A stretch of 20,790 nt of DNA from contig JBBIND010000077.1 of NCBI GenBank assembly GCA_037444075.1, positions 1-20,790 on the forward strand, read 5' to 3'. The notes beneath the pieces were generated by a model. The model was not told where the DNA came from, did not search any database, and worked only from the letters and a program-made list of their open reading frames with translations. Of this stretch, positions 14,521 through 20,790 are shown piece by piece. The position numbers and the translations under genes are program-made. Origin of the DNA: JBBIND01 sp037444075. GTDB taxonomy: Bacteria; Acidobacteriota; Terriglobia; Bryobacterales; Bryobacteraceae. The number at the start of each line of letters is the position of its first letter. The first letter of the stretch is position 1.

Positions 14521-15300
14521 TTGGCCGGCCCGAAGGGTGTGCTCGAGGTCAACGTAAGAGCTAAGAACCCGGACCAGGCCAAAGCCATCGAAGCGGACTT
14601 GGCCACCCTCGAACCTGCCGATGCGCGGGCAAAGTCAAATCTGCTGGAACGGCGCGCGCAAGCGGCCGAGGTCCTTGGACGGAAGCTGGACGCCCTCGTC
14701 CTGTACCGCGCCGCCCTCGCGATTCGTCCCAAAGCTCCGGCGTTTACTGATCCGTTGAAGGAGAACATCGAGCGGCTTAGGAAGGAGTTGGGTGGAACCC
14801 CCGCCGCGTATGCATTCCTTCTCGATAGGACCAAACCGTCGGAGGCGACCGACTTCCGTTGGGAGAAGCCGCGGAAGCCGGTGCCAGCTTTCAGTGTCTT
14901 TGACCTGAACGGCAAGACTTGGACGCTGGATGGGTTAAGAGGCAAGGTGGTCCTGATCAACGTGTGGGCTACCTGGTGCGGGCCGTGCCGTGCAGAGCAT
15001 CCCGCCTTCCAGAGGCTCCATGACGAGCTGAAGACGCGGCCGGATATAAGCGTTATCAGCTTCAACGTCGATGACGACATTGGGAAAGTGGCTCCGTACA
15101 TTCAGCAGCACGAGTATACGTTCCCCGTGCTGTTCGCCCGTGAGGTTGTGGACCAGGCGCTGGAATCGATAGCCATTCCCCAGAACTGGTTCCTGAATCG
15201 GAACGGCGAGCTCGAAGCGGTGCAGGTCGGCTACTGCGCCGAGCCCGACTGGCGCGACCAAATGCTGGCCAAAATCGAGGAAATCGTCAAAGCACCTTGA
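14521..15300 (+). CDS. TlpA-like thioredoxin-fold protein, probably lacking its N-terminus
   Basis: There are 259 visible residues from a TTG at 14521; no signal peptide or good ribosome site is present. Residues 1-95 form an Ala/Glu-rich helical segment of TPR-like character (LLERRAQAAEVLGRKLDALV, LYRAALAIRP). The thioredoxin domain begins near 120 (PVPAFSVFDLNGKTW) and carries the redox motif WATWCGPC, with cysteines at 153 and 156, and a cis-proline at IAIP (residue 220). It should act as an extracytoplasmic thiol-disulfide reductase or resacetin-like oxidoreductase of the TlpA/ResA type. However, exported members need a signal, and the frame simply runs open into antisense methyltransferase sequence. 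I infer that the true 5' part was lost at a junction near 14520. Its stop overlaps a minus-strand gene tail by 14 bp. Confidence 0.8.
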   Translation: MAGPKGVLEVNVRAKNPDQAKAIEADLATLEPADARAKSNLLERRAQAAEVLGRKLDALVLYRAALAIRPKAPAFTDPLKENIERLRKELGGTPAAYAFLLDRTKPSEATDFRWEKPRKPVPAFSVFDLNGKTWTLDGLRGKVVLINVWATWCGPCRAEHPAFQRLHDELKTRPDISVISFNVDDDIGKVAPYIQQHEYTFPVLFAREVVDQALESIAIPQNWFLNRNGELEAVQVGYCAEPDWRDQMLAKIEEIVKAP

Positions 15301-15390
15301 GCTTGACGTGGCCTGACTCGCGGGCGACGACGACACGGTAGCTCACAGGCCGCGTTCTCGTTTGTATTGGTCGAGAGGCTTGGCCCGGCC
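15287..15390 (-). pseudogene. Possible C-terminal scrap of an unidentified minus-strand gene
   Basis: The minus-strand frame ending at a TGA at 15287-15289 reads TRPVSYRVVVARESGHVKLK, then VL and stop. It looks like a regular beta-strand-rich protein end but has no upstream body. I cannot name the family. It may be chance coding in GC-rich DNA. Confidence 0.2.
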
Positions 15391-15440
15391 TTCGGCAACG
15401 TCGGCGCGCCCGCGCTAGAGCGACTCGAGGGCCGCGGCGA

Positions 15441-15656
15441 TTGGAGCGGCACGCGGCAAGCGGCATCCTGGCAGTGGAGATGCAGGCGGCATCGCTGTTC
15501 GCCTTTGGCGCCGCTCGCGGGGTCCGGTGCGGCGTGGTCGCCCACGTCACCAACGGAGTCGACCACTTGTCAGAAAGTCAGTTCGACAAAGGCACACACG
15601 AACTTGGCCTCGAGATCCTCAAGGCGATGGCACGTGCTGGCAGGCGTTGCCTGGCA
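15441..15656 (+). pseudogene. Nucleoside phosphorylase (PNP/UDP family), C-terminal remnant
   Basis: The frame encodes RLERHAASGILAVEMQAASL, then FAFGAARGVRCGVVAHVTNG, then SQFDKGTHELGLEILKAMAR. The block AVEM-x-AA-x-L-x-A is the nucleoside- and phosphate-proximal segment conserved in the purine nucleoside/uridine phosphorylase superfamily; the Glu and Met contact the ribose. The following strand and the terminal amphipathic helix also fit. Only about 70 residues remain: the N-terminal 170 or so are absent and no start signal is near. Downstream the frame stays open but becomes unlike the family (Arg/Cys-rich). The rest of 15657-15796 shows no recognisable gene. It is part of the debris field between the small membrane protein and GH43. 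Confidence 0.6.
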
Positions 15657-15796
15657 AATCGCCGACGCGATTGTAAATCCGGGCCTGTCTGGCACTGTCG
15701 AGGTGCCTCGCCCATCAATCCAAGGCGTTTCCGATGCCGATTTGATCAGGCGCAAGGAGGATGCGCCTCCTCACGGACGCGGGATGCTCATCGCAT

Positions 15797-17875
15797 CTAC
15801 TCCGCTAGGCGCCACCTGAAGCAGGAGCCGTCACGCCGGTCAGGCGCAGGTCCCGGGTGGTCCGCCGCTGCCGGACCCGGAATCAGCGGAACGCGAACAT
15901 AACGATTCGTGTAGAGCGACAACAGCAGCACGTCGCCGCGCCCCAGATCCACCCATTGAAATGTTTCAGCCTTGCCGGGAGGACCCGGCCGCAGCGGCAC
16001 GTGCCCGGCTGAACCCGCCCATGTCACGGATACGAAGCGTCCGTCGGGAGCCTGAAGCGCTACCCGCCCGGAGCCTGCGTCCAACACCCTGAACGGAGTC
16101 GCGCCCCCGGCGCCGGAGGCCGACTGCAGGGTTCCGTTCCTCGCGGCGAGCGCGACGTCGCTATGACTTGCCGTCAGCACGATCTGACTGCCCACCGGGA
16201 TCGGCTTCGTGAGTCCGCGCGGCCGCGGTTCCTGAACTTCGAATCCATCGAAATCCACGTAGCCACCCGGACCGTCGCCGGAGTTGTAGTGAAACAGGCT
16301 GTAGCGAATTCCCTGAAAGGTCGTGAGTTGAAAGACCGTCGTGAATTCCTGCCCCAGGGTCCTGAACGTCTGGCCATCGACGCTGTAGCTGAATCGGGCC
16401 TTCTCGGTGTCAAAGTCGCAATGGACGCGCAGCTTGACTCGCGCACTTTCCAGGCGTTGCTCGGTGCTCGTGCCGGTGGTCTGTTCGTACACCCGGACCG
16501 CCATCCCATCCGCGCCGCGCACAAGTCCGATCCACGCGTAGGGTTGATTGAGCAAGGCAAGCCCGGCAGTGTCGCCCGGCCGCAAGCGGCTTGCGTCCAC
16601 GTCGACCGTAGCCACGGACTCCGGCCCGANNNNNNNNNNNNNNNNNNNNNNNNNNNNNNNNNNNNNNNNNNNNNNNNNNNNNNNNNNNNNNNNNNNNTCA
16701 GCGAGCGACCACTTCACCTCAACGGGAACGTGGTTCCACTGCCAGACAGGCTTCAGGCGCCCGCCTGAGAAGTCGTCGCTGCGCTCGTAAGGAGATGAGA
16801 TGGGCGAGGTTTCTCCGGTGTCGGGCTTGATCCAGGTTTTCGGAGACCTCGTCAGATTCCCTGGCAGGCCGAAGTACGGCCACCCGTCCTTCCATGTCAC
16901 GGGCGACAGGCAAGTGAGGCGGCCCACCGAGTTGTGGTCCATCATCGAATAGCCCCACCATTCGCCCTTCGGCGTATCAATGATCCCCCCCTGATGGATC
17001 GTCAGCCCGAGCATCGGGTCCGGGTTCGGGGGGATGATCTCGAATGGCCCGCGGCCCCGCACCGAGTAACCCCGCCCTATCCCCAGGCTTTCCTTTTCGC
17101 TGATCGTCTCTACCTCCCATGGGCCGGAGAGCCGGTCCGCGCGCGCGCAGCGCATCGGTGTGTGCGCGCCGGGCATGGCGCTGACGATGTAGTACTTGCC
17201 CTTGATCTTATAGATATGCGCGCCCTCGCCCATGCCCTCTTCGCGCCCCATCAGCACGCGGTCAGTCCCCTCCACGGTGGCGGTGAGGTCCGCGTTGAGT
17301 TCGACGATTCGAATCGTCCCCGCTCCGTAGACGGCGTAGATCTTCCCGTCGTCATCGAAAAGGACAGAAAGGTCATGCAAAGACTTCTGGAGGCGGTTGT
17401 GCTTCCAGGGACCGCGCGGGTCTGAGGCGCGAAACACCTGGAGCCCGTGCCGGTTCACGTTAGCGAAGATGTAGAACGTGCCGTTGTGGTAGCGGAAGCT
17501 CGGCGCCCAGATGCCCTGACCGTAGATTTCCTTGCCCTCCTCGAGCCGGAAGTCCGGGCCAAGGTCGAGGCGATCGAAAGCGTATGCAAGGAACCGCCAG
17601 TTGACCAGATCGCGCGAGTGCAGGATCGGCAACCCTGGCATGACGTGCATCGTGGTGCCCGTCAGGTAGTAGTCGGGACCCACGCGAATCATGTCGGGAT
17701 CGGAGAATTCGTCGTAGAAAAGTGGATTCGAGTATGTGCCGTTCCCGTTATCCGCGGACCAGGACCGGCCAGTGGGGGGCTGAGCGATGCCAACTCGCGA
17801 GGCGGCAACGGCCAGAAGGAAGCCGAGCAGGATTGACCCGGCCGCGATTGCGGGGAAGCCCTTGTGTCGAACCAT
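15797..17875 (-). CDS. Secreted GH43 beta-xylosidase/arabinofuranosidase-type glycosidase with C-terminal beta-trefoil
   Basis: About 692 residues including the N gap. An N-terminal hydrophobic signal occupies about 10-31. The five-bladed beta-propeller of family GH43 carries the expected catalytic set: base Asp59 in FSDPDMI, pKa-tuning Asp168 in HDLSVLFDDDGKIY and acid Glu217 in GEGAHIYK. GIWAPSFRYHNGTFYIF and SRDLVNW are further family blocks. After about residue 365 comes a concanavalin-like accessory domain (DFSGGRLKPVWQWNH...SYSVDGQTF...GYVDFDGFEV). A C-terminal region from about 550 (VALAARNGTLQSA, FVSV, NRYVRV) resembles fascin/actin-crosslinking-type beta-trefoils that bind sugars. 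It probably trims xylan- or arabinan-like side chains outside the cytoplasm. GGATGG just before the ATG at 17875 serves as ribosome site. It is divergent from the maturase gene. Confidence 0.9.
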   Translation of the reverse strand: MVRHKGFPAIAAGSILLGFLLAVAASRVGIAQPPTGRSWSADNGNGTYSNPLFYDEFSDPDMIRVGPDYYLTGTTMHVMPGLPILHSRDLVNWRFLAYAFDRLDLGPDFRLEEGKEIYGQGIWAPSFRYHNGTFYIFANVNRHGLQVFRASDPRGPWKHNRLQKSLHDLSVLFDDDGKIYAVYGAGTIRIVELNADLTATVEGTDRVLMGREEGMGEGAHIYKIKGKYYIVSAMPGAHTPMRCARADRLSGPWEVETISEKESLGIGRGYSVRGRGPFEIIPPNPDPMLGLTIHQGGIIDTPKGEWWGYSMMDHNSVGRLTCLSPVTWKDGWPYFGLPGNLTRSPKTWIKPDTGETSPISSPYERSDDFSGGRLKPVWQWNHVPVEVKWSLAXXXXXXXXXXXXXXXXXXXXXXXXGPESVATVDVDASRLRPGDTAGLALLNQPYAWIGLVRGADGMAVRVYEQTTGTSTEQRLESARVKLRVHCDFDTEKARFSYSVDGQTFRTLGQEFTTVFQLTTFQGIRYSLFHYNSGDGPGGYVDFDGFEVQEPRPRGLTKPIPVGSQIVLTASHSDVALAARNGTLQSASGAGGATPFRVLDAGSGRVALQAPDGRFVSVTWAGSAGHVPLRPGPPGKAETFQWVDLGRGDVLLLSLYTNRYVRVPLIPGPAAADHPGPAPDRRDGSCFRWRLAE
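16630..16697. other. Assembly gap (68 N) inside the GH43 gene
   Basis: Sixty-eight N interrupt the accessory domain between VKWSLA and GPESVATVDV. The reading frame is the same on both sides, so the estimated length is compatible with the true one, or differs from it by a multiple of three. Confidence 0.95.
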
Positions 17876-17989
17876 TCTGCCATCCTATCCGACACTCCGC
17901 CGCCGTGGCGAAGGGCGCGGATTGCCGTTTGCAGGCCGTGACACCCCTTACCCGGAAACTCGAACTGCGCAGGCTGGACGTTCCGTCAT

Positions 17990-18008
17990 GCTGCCGTTGA
18001 ATGGCAGC
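17990..18008. repeat. Small inverted repeat upstream of the maturase gene
   Basis: GCTGCC-(7)-GGCAGC is a perfect 6-bp hairpin in the 174-bp divergent gap between GH43 and the maturase. No T run follows, so it is not an intrinsic terminator. It could be an operator or a leader structure; no direct evidence favours either. Confidence 0.3.
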
Positions 18009-18049
18009 CGCGGCGGACTTCGCGAAACCGGCGGTGCTAGGGTTGAGGG

Positions 18050-19321
18050 ATGGAGAGCGCGGCGAAGGCTTCCCGCGAGTTTCAAGTCTTTGCGAAACCG
18101 GCGGGTGCTCTCTGCAACCTGGATTGCCACTACTGCTACTACCTGCCGAAAGAGCAGTTGTACCCGGAGGCCAAGTCGTTTTGCATGGACGGCAGCCTGC
18201 TGGAGGACTACATTGTTCAGCAGATTGCGGCCTCACCGGGGCCGGAAGTCCTTTTCTCGTGGCACGGCGGCGAACCGACGATTCTCGGGCTGGATTATTT
18301 CCGCCGGGTTGTGGAGCTTCAACGCAAGCACCGCCCCACCGGCAAGCGGATCGCCAACACTATTCAGACCAACGGCGTCCTTTTGACGGACGAGTGGGTC
18401 AGCTTTCTGGCCGCCGAAAATTTCGGCGTCGGCCTCAGCCTTGACGGTCCGCCGGAGCTGCATGATGCTTACCGCCTGACGAGAGACCGGAAGGCCACGC
18501 ACAGGAAGGTTCTGCAAGCCTATCGGCTCATGCGGCGGCATGGGATCCCTGTCGATCTTCTTTGTGTCGTCCATGCGAAGAATGTCCAGCGCCCGCGGGA
18601 GGTCTATGGCTACTTCAGGGAAATCGCGGCCCAGTACATCACCTTCATCCCTTTGGTCGAGCCCGAGCCAGCCTCTCCGCGCTGCGTGAGCGAGCGCACG
18701 GTGCCGTCCGAAGCATTCGGCGGCTTCCTCTGCGCAGTCTTCGACGAGTGGGTCCGGCACGACATGGAGCGGATCATCGTCCAGATCTTCGAGGAGGCTG
18801 CCAGGCCGGCCTACGGCCTGCGTCATTCGCTGTGCATCTTCCGCCCTACTTGTGGGGATGTCCCGGTTATCGAGCACAACGGCGACTTCTATCAATGCGA
18901 CCACTTCGTCAACCCCGAACACAGGCTGGGCAACATCCGCGAAACCCCGCTCCTGGAGCTTCTCGAAAGCCCGGCACAGCAAGCTTTCGGACTGGCCAAG
19001 CAGGAAACGCTGCCGCGCTATTGCCGGGAATGTGAAGTCCTTGACATGTGCAACGGGGGCTGCCCGAAGGACCGTATCGTCCGGACGCCCGATGGCGAGC
19101 CTGGCCTGAATTACCTGTGCGCTGGTTACCGGTTTTTCTTCAACCATTGCCGCCCCTACACGGAACGGATGGCGGCGCTGCGCTGGGCCGGGCATCCCCC
19201 CGAGTTGCTGATGCAGCAGCTCCGAACGGAGGCCGCCGGCGCCCTCCCCAAGGCAGGGCGCAACGACCCGTGCCCCTGCGGGAGCGGCCGCAAGTACAAG
19301 AAGTGTTGCCTGGGGGCGTGA
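18050..19321 (+). CDS. Anaerobic sulfatase-maturase-type radical SAM enzyme (SPASM) with C-terminal SEC-C motif
   Basis: The protein is 423 aa. The radical SAM cluster motif CNLDCHYC (C22, C26, C29) opens the barrel, followed by WHGGEPT at 71-77 and TIQTNGVLL at 104-112. The C-terminal SPASM region holds eight cysteines at 262, 268, 283, 325, 328, 334, 338 and 357. This spacing closely matches what I recall of the Clostridium perfringens maturase, whose catalytic Asp directly follows the third of these cysteines, as D284 does here. The enzyme should oxidise a Cys or Ser in a sulfatase to formylglycine, using two auxiliary 4Fe-4S clusters. The tail GRNDPCPCGSGRKYKKCC (403-420) is a SEC-C zinc motif. 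No sulfatase is visible in the window, so the target must lie elsewhere or differ. The start at 18050 follows GAGGG directly. The hydrolase gene lies 91 bp downstream. Confidence 0.9.
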   Translation: MESAAKASREFQVFAKPAGALCNLDCHYCYYLPKEQLYPEAKSFCMDGSLLEDYIVQQIAASPGPEVLFSWHGGEPTILGLDYFRRVVELQRKHRPTGKRIANTIQTNGVLLTDEWVSFLAAENFGVGLSLDGPPELHDAYRLTRDRKATHRKVLQAYRLMRRHGIPVDLLCVVHAKNVQRPREVYGYFREIAAQYITFIPLVEPEPASPRCVSERTVPSEAFGGFLCAVFDEWVRHDMERIIVQIFEEAARPAYGLRHSLCIFRPTCGDVPVIEHNGDFYQCDHFVNPEHRLGNIRETPLLELLESPAQQAFGLAKQETLPRYCRECEVLDMCNGGCPKDRIVRTPDGEPGLNYLCAGYRFFFNHCRPYTERMAALRWAGHPPELLMQQLRTEAAGALPKAGRNDPCPCGSGRKYKKCCLGA

Positions 19322-19398
19322 CCGTCATCCGGGCCGATGACTGGATCCTGGTCCTGAACACCGAAATGGGCTAATCTGTATGCTGTTGCTTCAATCAA

Positions 19399-19404
19399 GA
19401 GGAG
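19399..19404 (+). promoter_or_regulatory. Shine-Dalgarno (GAGGAG) fixing the hydrolase start at 19413
   Basis: GAGGAG lies 8 bp before the ATG at 19413. It falls inside the extra residues that an earlier ATG at 19380 would add, so the later start is favoured. Confidence 0.7.
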
Positions 19405-19412
19405 AGACCATC

Positions 19413-20288
19413 ATGCACTCCGTTGAGACAGAGAGGAAAGGCCTGAGTCGAAGGAACCTCATCACGGGCATGGCTGCGGGGGCGGTGGGTGGAATGGTCA
19501 CGCAAGCGGCGGCTACGCAGGCGCCGTCCCCGGCAGCGGGCAGGGTAACTTATCGAGCCATGTCGGCGGAGATCGTGCAGATGCGCGGGCATCAGAACGA
19601 CACGATCGATGCGTACCTGGCGCGTCCCACGGCGCCCGGCAAGTACCCCGGTGTCGTCGTCCTGCACCACATGCCCGGCTGGGACGAAGGAAGCCTGGAG
19701 ATCACACGCAAGTTCGCCCATCATGGCTATGCGGCCATCTGCCCTAACCTTCATTTCCGCGAAGGCAAGGGAACGCCGGAGGCCAACAGCGCGAGCGTGC
19801 GCGAGGCCGGCGGCATGCCGGATGACCGCACCATGGGCGACGTCGACGGCGCCATCCGATACCTTCGCGCTTTGCCCTACCTCAACGGCAAGGTGGGCAT
19901 CATCGGGTACTGCTCAGGAGGCCGGCAAGTCTACCTGGCGGCTTGCACGCTGAAGGGGATCGACGCTGCCGTCAACTGCTACGGCGGCGGCGTGGGCGCC
20001 GGTTCGGCGGGGCTTTCTCCGCGTCAGCCCGTGGATCCTTTGGATTACACCGAGAAACTCAGTTGTCCCTTGCTCGGGCTCTTCGGCAAGGAAGACAAGC
20101 GCCCTTCGCCGGAACATGTCGCCAGGATGGAGGCGGAATTGAAGAAGTGGGGCAAAACCTACGCCATCCACCTGTACGACGATGCCGGGCACTCCTTCTT
20201 CTCGGTGGACCGCCCGGCCTACCGCCCCGCGGCCGCTGTGGAGGGCTGGAAAAGAATCTTCGAGTGGTACGAAAAGTATCTCCGCTGA
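19413..20288 (+). CDS. Tat-exported dienelactone hydrolase-family protein
   Basis: The protein is 291 aa. A twin-arginine signal (LSRRNLITGMAAGAVGGMV, about 11-30) followed by ATQAPSPAAG predicts folded export. The alpha/beta-hydrolase body carries the dienelactone hydrolase triad: Cys167 in GYCSGGR (the family nucleophile elbow G-x-C-x-G-G), Asp228 in LFGKEDKRPS and His260 in DDAGHSFFS. The oxyanion region VVVLHHMPGWDEG at about 81-93 also fits. The classical enzyme opens lactones in chlorocatechol breakdown. Exported Tat members of this family are widespread, however, and their substrates are mostly unknown, so an extracytoplasmic esterase/lactonase role is the safer statement. It follows the maturase on the same strand. 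Downstream, 20289-20438 holds no recognisable gene. Confidence 0.9.
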   Translation: MHSVETERKGLSRRNLITGMAAGAVGGMVTQAAATQAPSPAAGRVTYRAMSAEIVQMRGHQNDTIDAYLARPTAPGKYPGVVVLHHMPGWDEGSLEITRKFAHHGYAAICPNLHFREGKGTPEANSASVREAGGMPDDRTMGDVDGAIRYLRALPYLNGKVGIIGYCSGGRQVYLAACTLKGIDAAVNCYGGGVGAGSAGLSPRQPVDPLDYTEKLSCPLLGLFGKEDKRPSPEHVARMEAELKKWGKTYAIHLYDDAGHSFFSVDRPAYRPAAAVEGWKRIFEWYEKYLR

Positions 20289-20438
20289 GCCTCGCGGTCG
20301 CCGGCGAGATATTGCTCGCGGATCAACGAAGAAGATCCTGAGCTATCATCAGCGTCCTGCTGTGGTTCCCAGGAAGCCCTTACTCTCAAGTTTCAAGCAG
20401 GACGCATCGACTCGGTTGAGCGGTCTGGCAGATCGTCA

Positions 20439-20790
20439 ATGATTTGCCTGGCGGTCCCGAGGTCTGGCGAGTTAGATATCCTCCCGCTGGCTCCTGGCGT
20501 GCCGGCCCGACAGACGCACGACTATCAACGTTATGGGGTCACCTCCTTGTTCGCCGCCTTGGATGTGGCCAGCGGCGTGACGATCAGCAGTTGTTTTCGC
20601 CGCCACCGTCACCAGGAGTTCCTGCGTTTTCTCAAACTGATCGACGAGAACGTGCCCGCGGAACTGGAGATTCATCTGGTGTTGGACAACTACGGCACCC
20701 ACAAGGTCCCCAAAGTCAAAGCGTGGTTGGCGCGCCACCCACGCGTTCATGTTCATTTCACGCCCACCAGTGCGAGTTGGCTCAATCTGG
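20439..20790 (+). CDS. IS630-family transposase, 5'-truncated, running off the window
   Basis: From about 20472 the frame reads LDILPLAPGVPARQTHDYQR, then YGVTSLFAALDVASG, RRHRHQEFLRFLKLID, LEIHLVLDNYGTHKVPKVKA and HVHFTPTSASWLNL. This is the catalytic core of IS630-type transposases. The second DDE aspartate is in LVLDNYGTH. The final Glu, expected just after SWLNL, lies beyond the edge. The N-terminal helix-turn-helix part and the first catalytic Asp (normally shortly before LPLAPG) are missing: the 180 bp upstream do not match in any frame, and the ATG at 20439 looks accidental. No terminal inverted repeat or TA duplication can be judged because only one side is visible. This is an insertion-sequence fragment, probably inactive. 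Confidence 0.8.
   Translation, partial: MICLAVPRSGELDILPLAPGVPARQTHDYQRYGVTSLFAALDVASGVTISSCFRRHRHQEFLRFLKLIDENVPAELEIHLVLDNYGTHKVPKVKAWLARHPRVHVHFTPTSASWLNL

Noticed and set aside
18233..19195. Minus-strand open frame of 320 codons opposite the maturase
   Set aside because: Lies entirely within the radical SAM gene and shows no domain.
1..20790. CRISPR array, rRNA, tRNA, toxin-antitoxin pair or prophage module
   Set aside because: I found no regularly spaced repeats, no structural RNA signatures and no phage structural or toxin-antitoxin genes on reading both strands.

Overview
The window is GC-rich, densely coded bacterial DNA that reads like a metagenomic scaffold: it contains two runs of N, at 8653-8662 and 16630-16697. 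The gene content best fits an Acidobacteriota member, perhaps Bryobacter/Solibacter-like. The signs are a MarR-DoxX pairing, secreted beta-helix and GH43 carbohydrate-active proteins, a Tat-exported dienelactone hydrolase, a sulfatase-type maturase and many small secreted proteins of unknown function. This placement is an inference from gene content; no rRNA or universal marker gene is present.

Layout. At 1-842 (-) lies the start of a Tat-signal protein that runs off the left edge. It is divergent from a MarR regulator (912, +). The MarR stop codon is missing, and its 3' end runs into an out-of-frame remnant of a DoxX gene (about 1371-1522). A minus-strand run follows, in transcription order: beta-helix protein (6607-4661), its paralogue (4585-2858, apparently starting at CTG) and an orphan HlyD/MacA-type periplasmic adaptor (2755-1544). 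A single large minus-strand gene (9871-6756) encodes a PLD nuclease + DEAH helicase + probable DUF3427 protein, interrupted only by the 10-N gap. Stretch 9872-10195 has no convincing gene.

From 13327 down to 10196, five small minus-strand genes encode a lipoprotein, two membrane-anchored proteins, a zinc-ribbon protein and a secreted DUF1579-like protein. Divergent from them is a small membrane protein (13740-14081, +). Stretch 14056-15796 is gene debris: an O-methyltransferase remnant (-), a TlpA-like thioredoxin lacking its N-terminus (+), a scrap of a minus-strand gene end and a nucleoside phosphorylase C-terminus (+). After it comes a GH43 glycosidase with a C-terminal beta-trefoil-like region (17875-15797, -). 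Divergent from it are an anaerobic sulfatase-maturase-type radical SAM enzyme with a SEC-C tail (18050-19321, +) and a Tat-exported dienelactone hydrolase-family protein (19413-20288, +). A 5'-truncated IS630-family transposase runs off the right edge.

How the genes fit together. Much of the window concerns the cell envelope and polysaccharide handling: beta-helix proteins, GH43, the exported hydrolase, and a maturase that would normally activate sulfatases (none is in view). The PLD-helicase is the best accessory or defence-type candidate but has no recognisable partner here. No complete multi-gene system that I can name is present. The most unusual observations are the MarR/DoxX deletion, the CTG start, the methyltransferase/TlpA junction and the five-gene cluster of unknown function.
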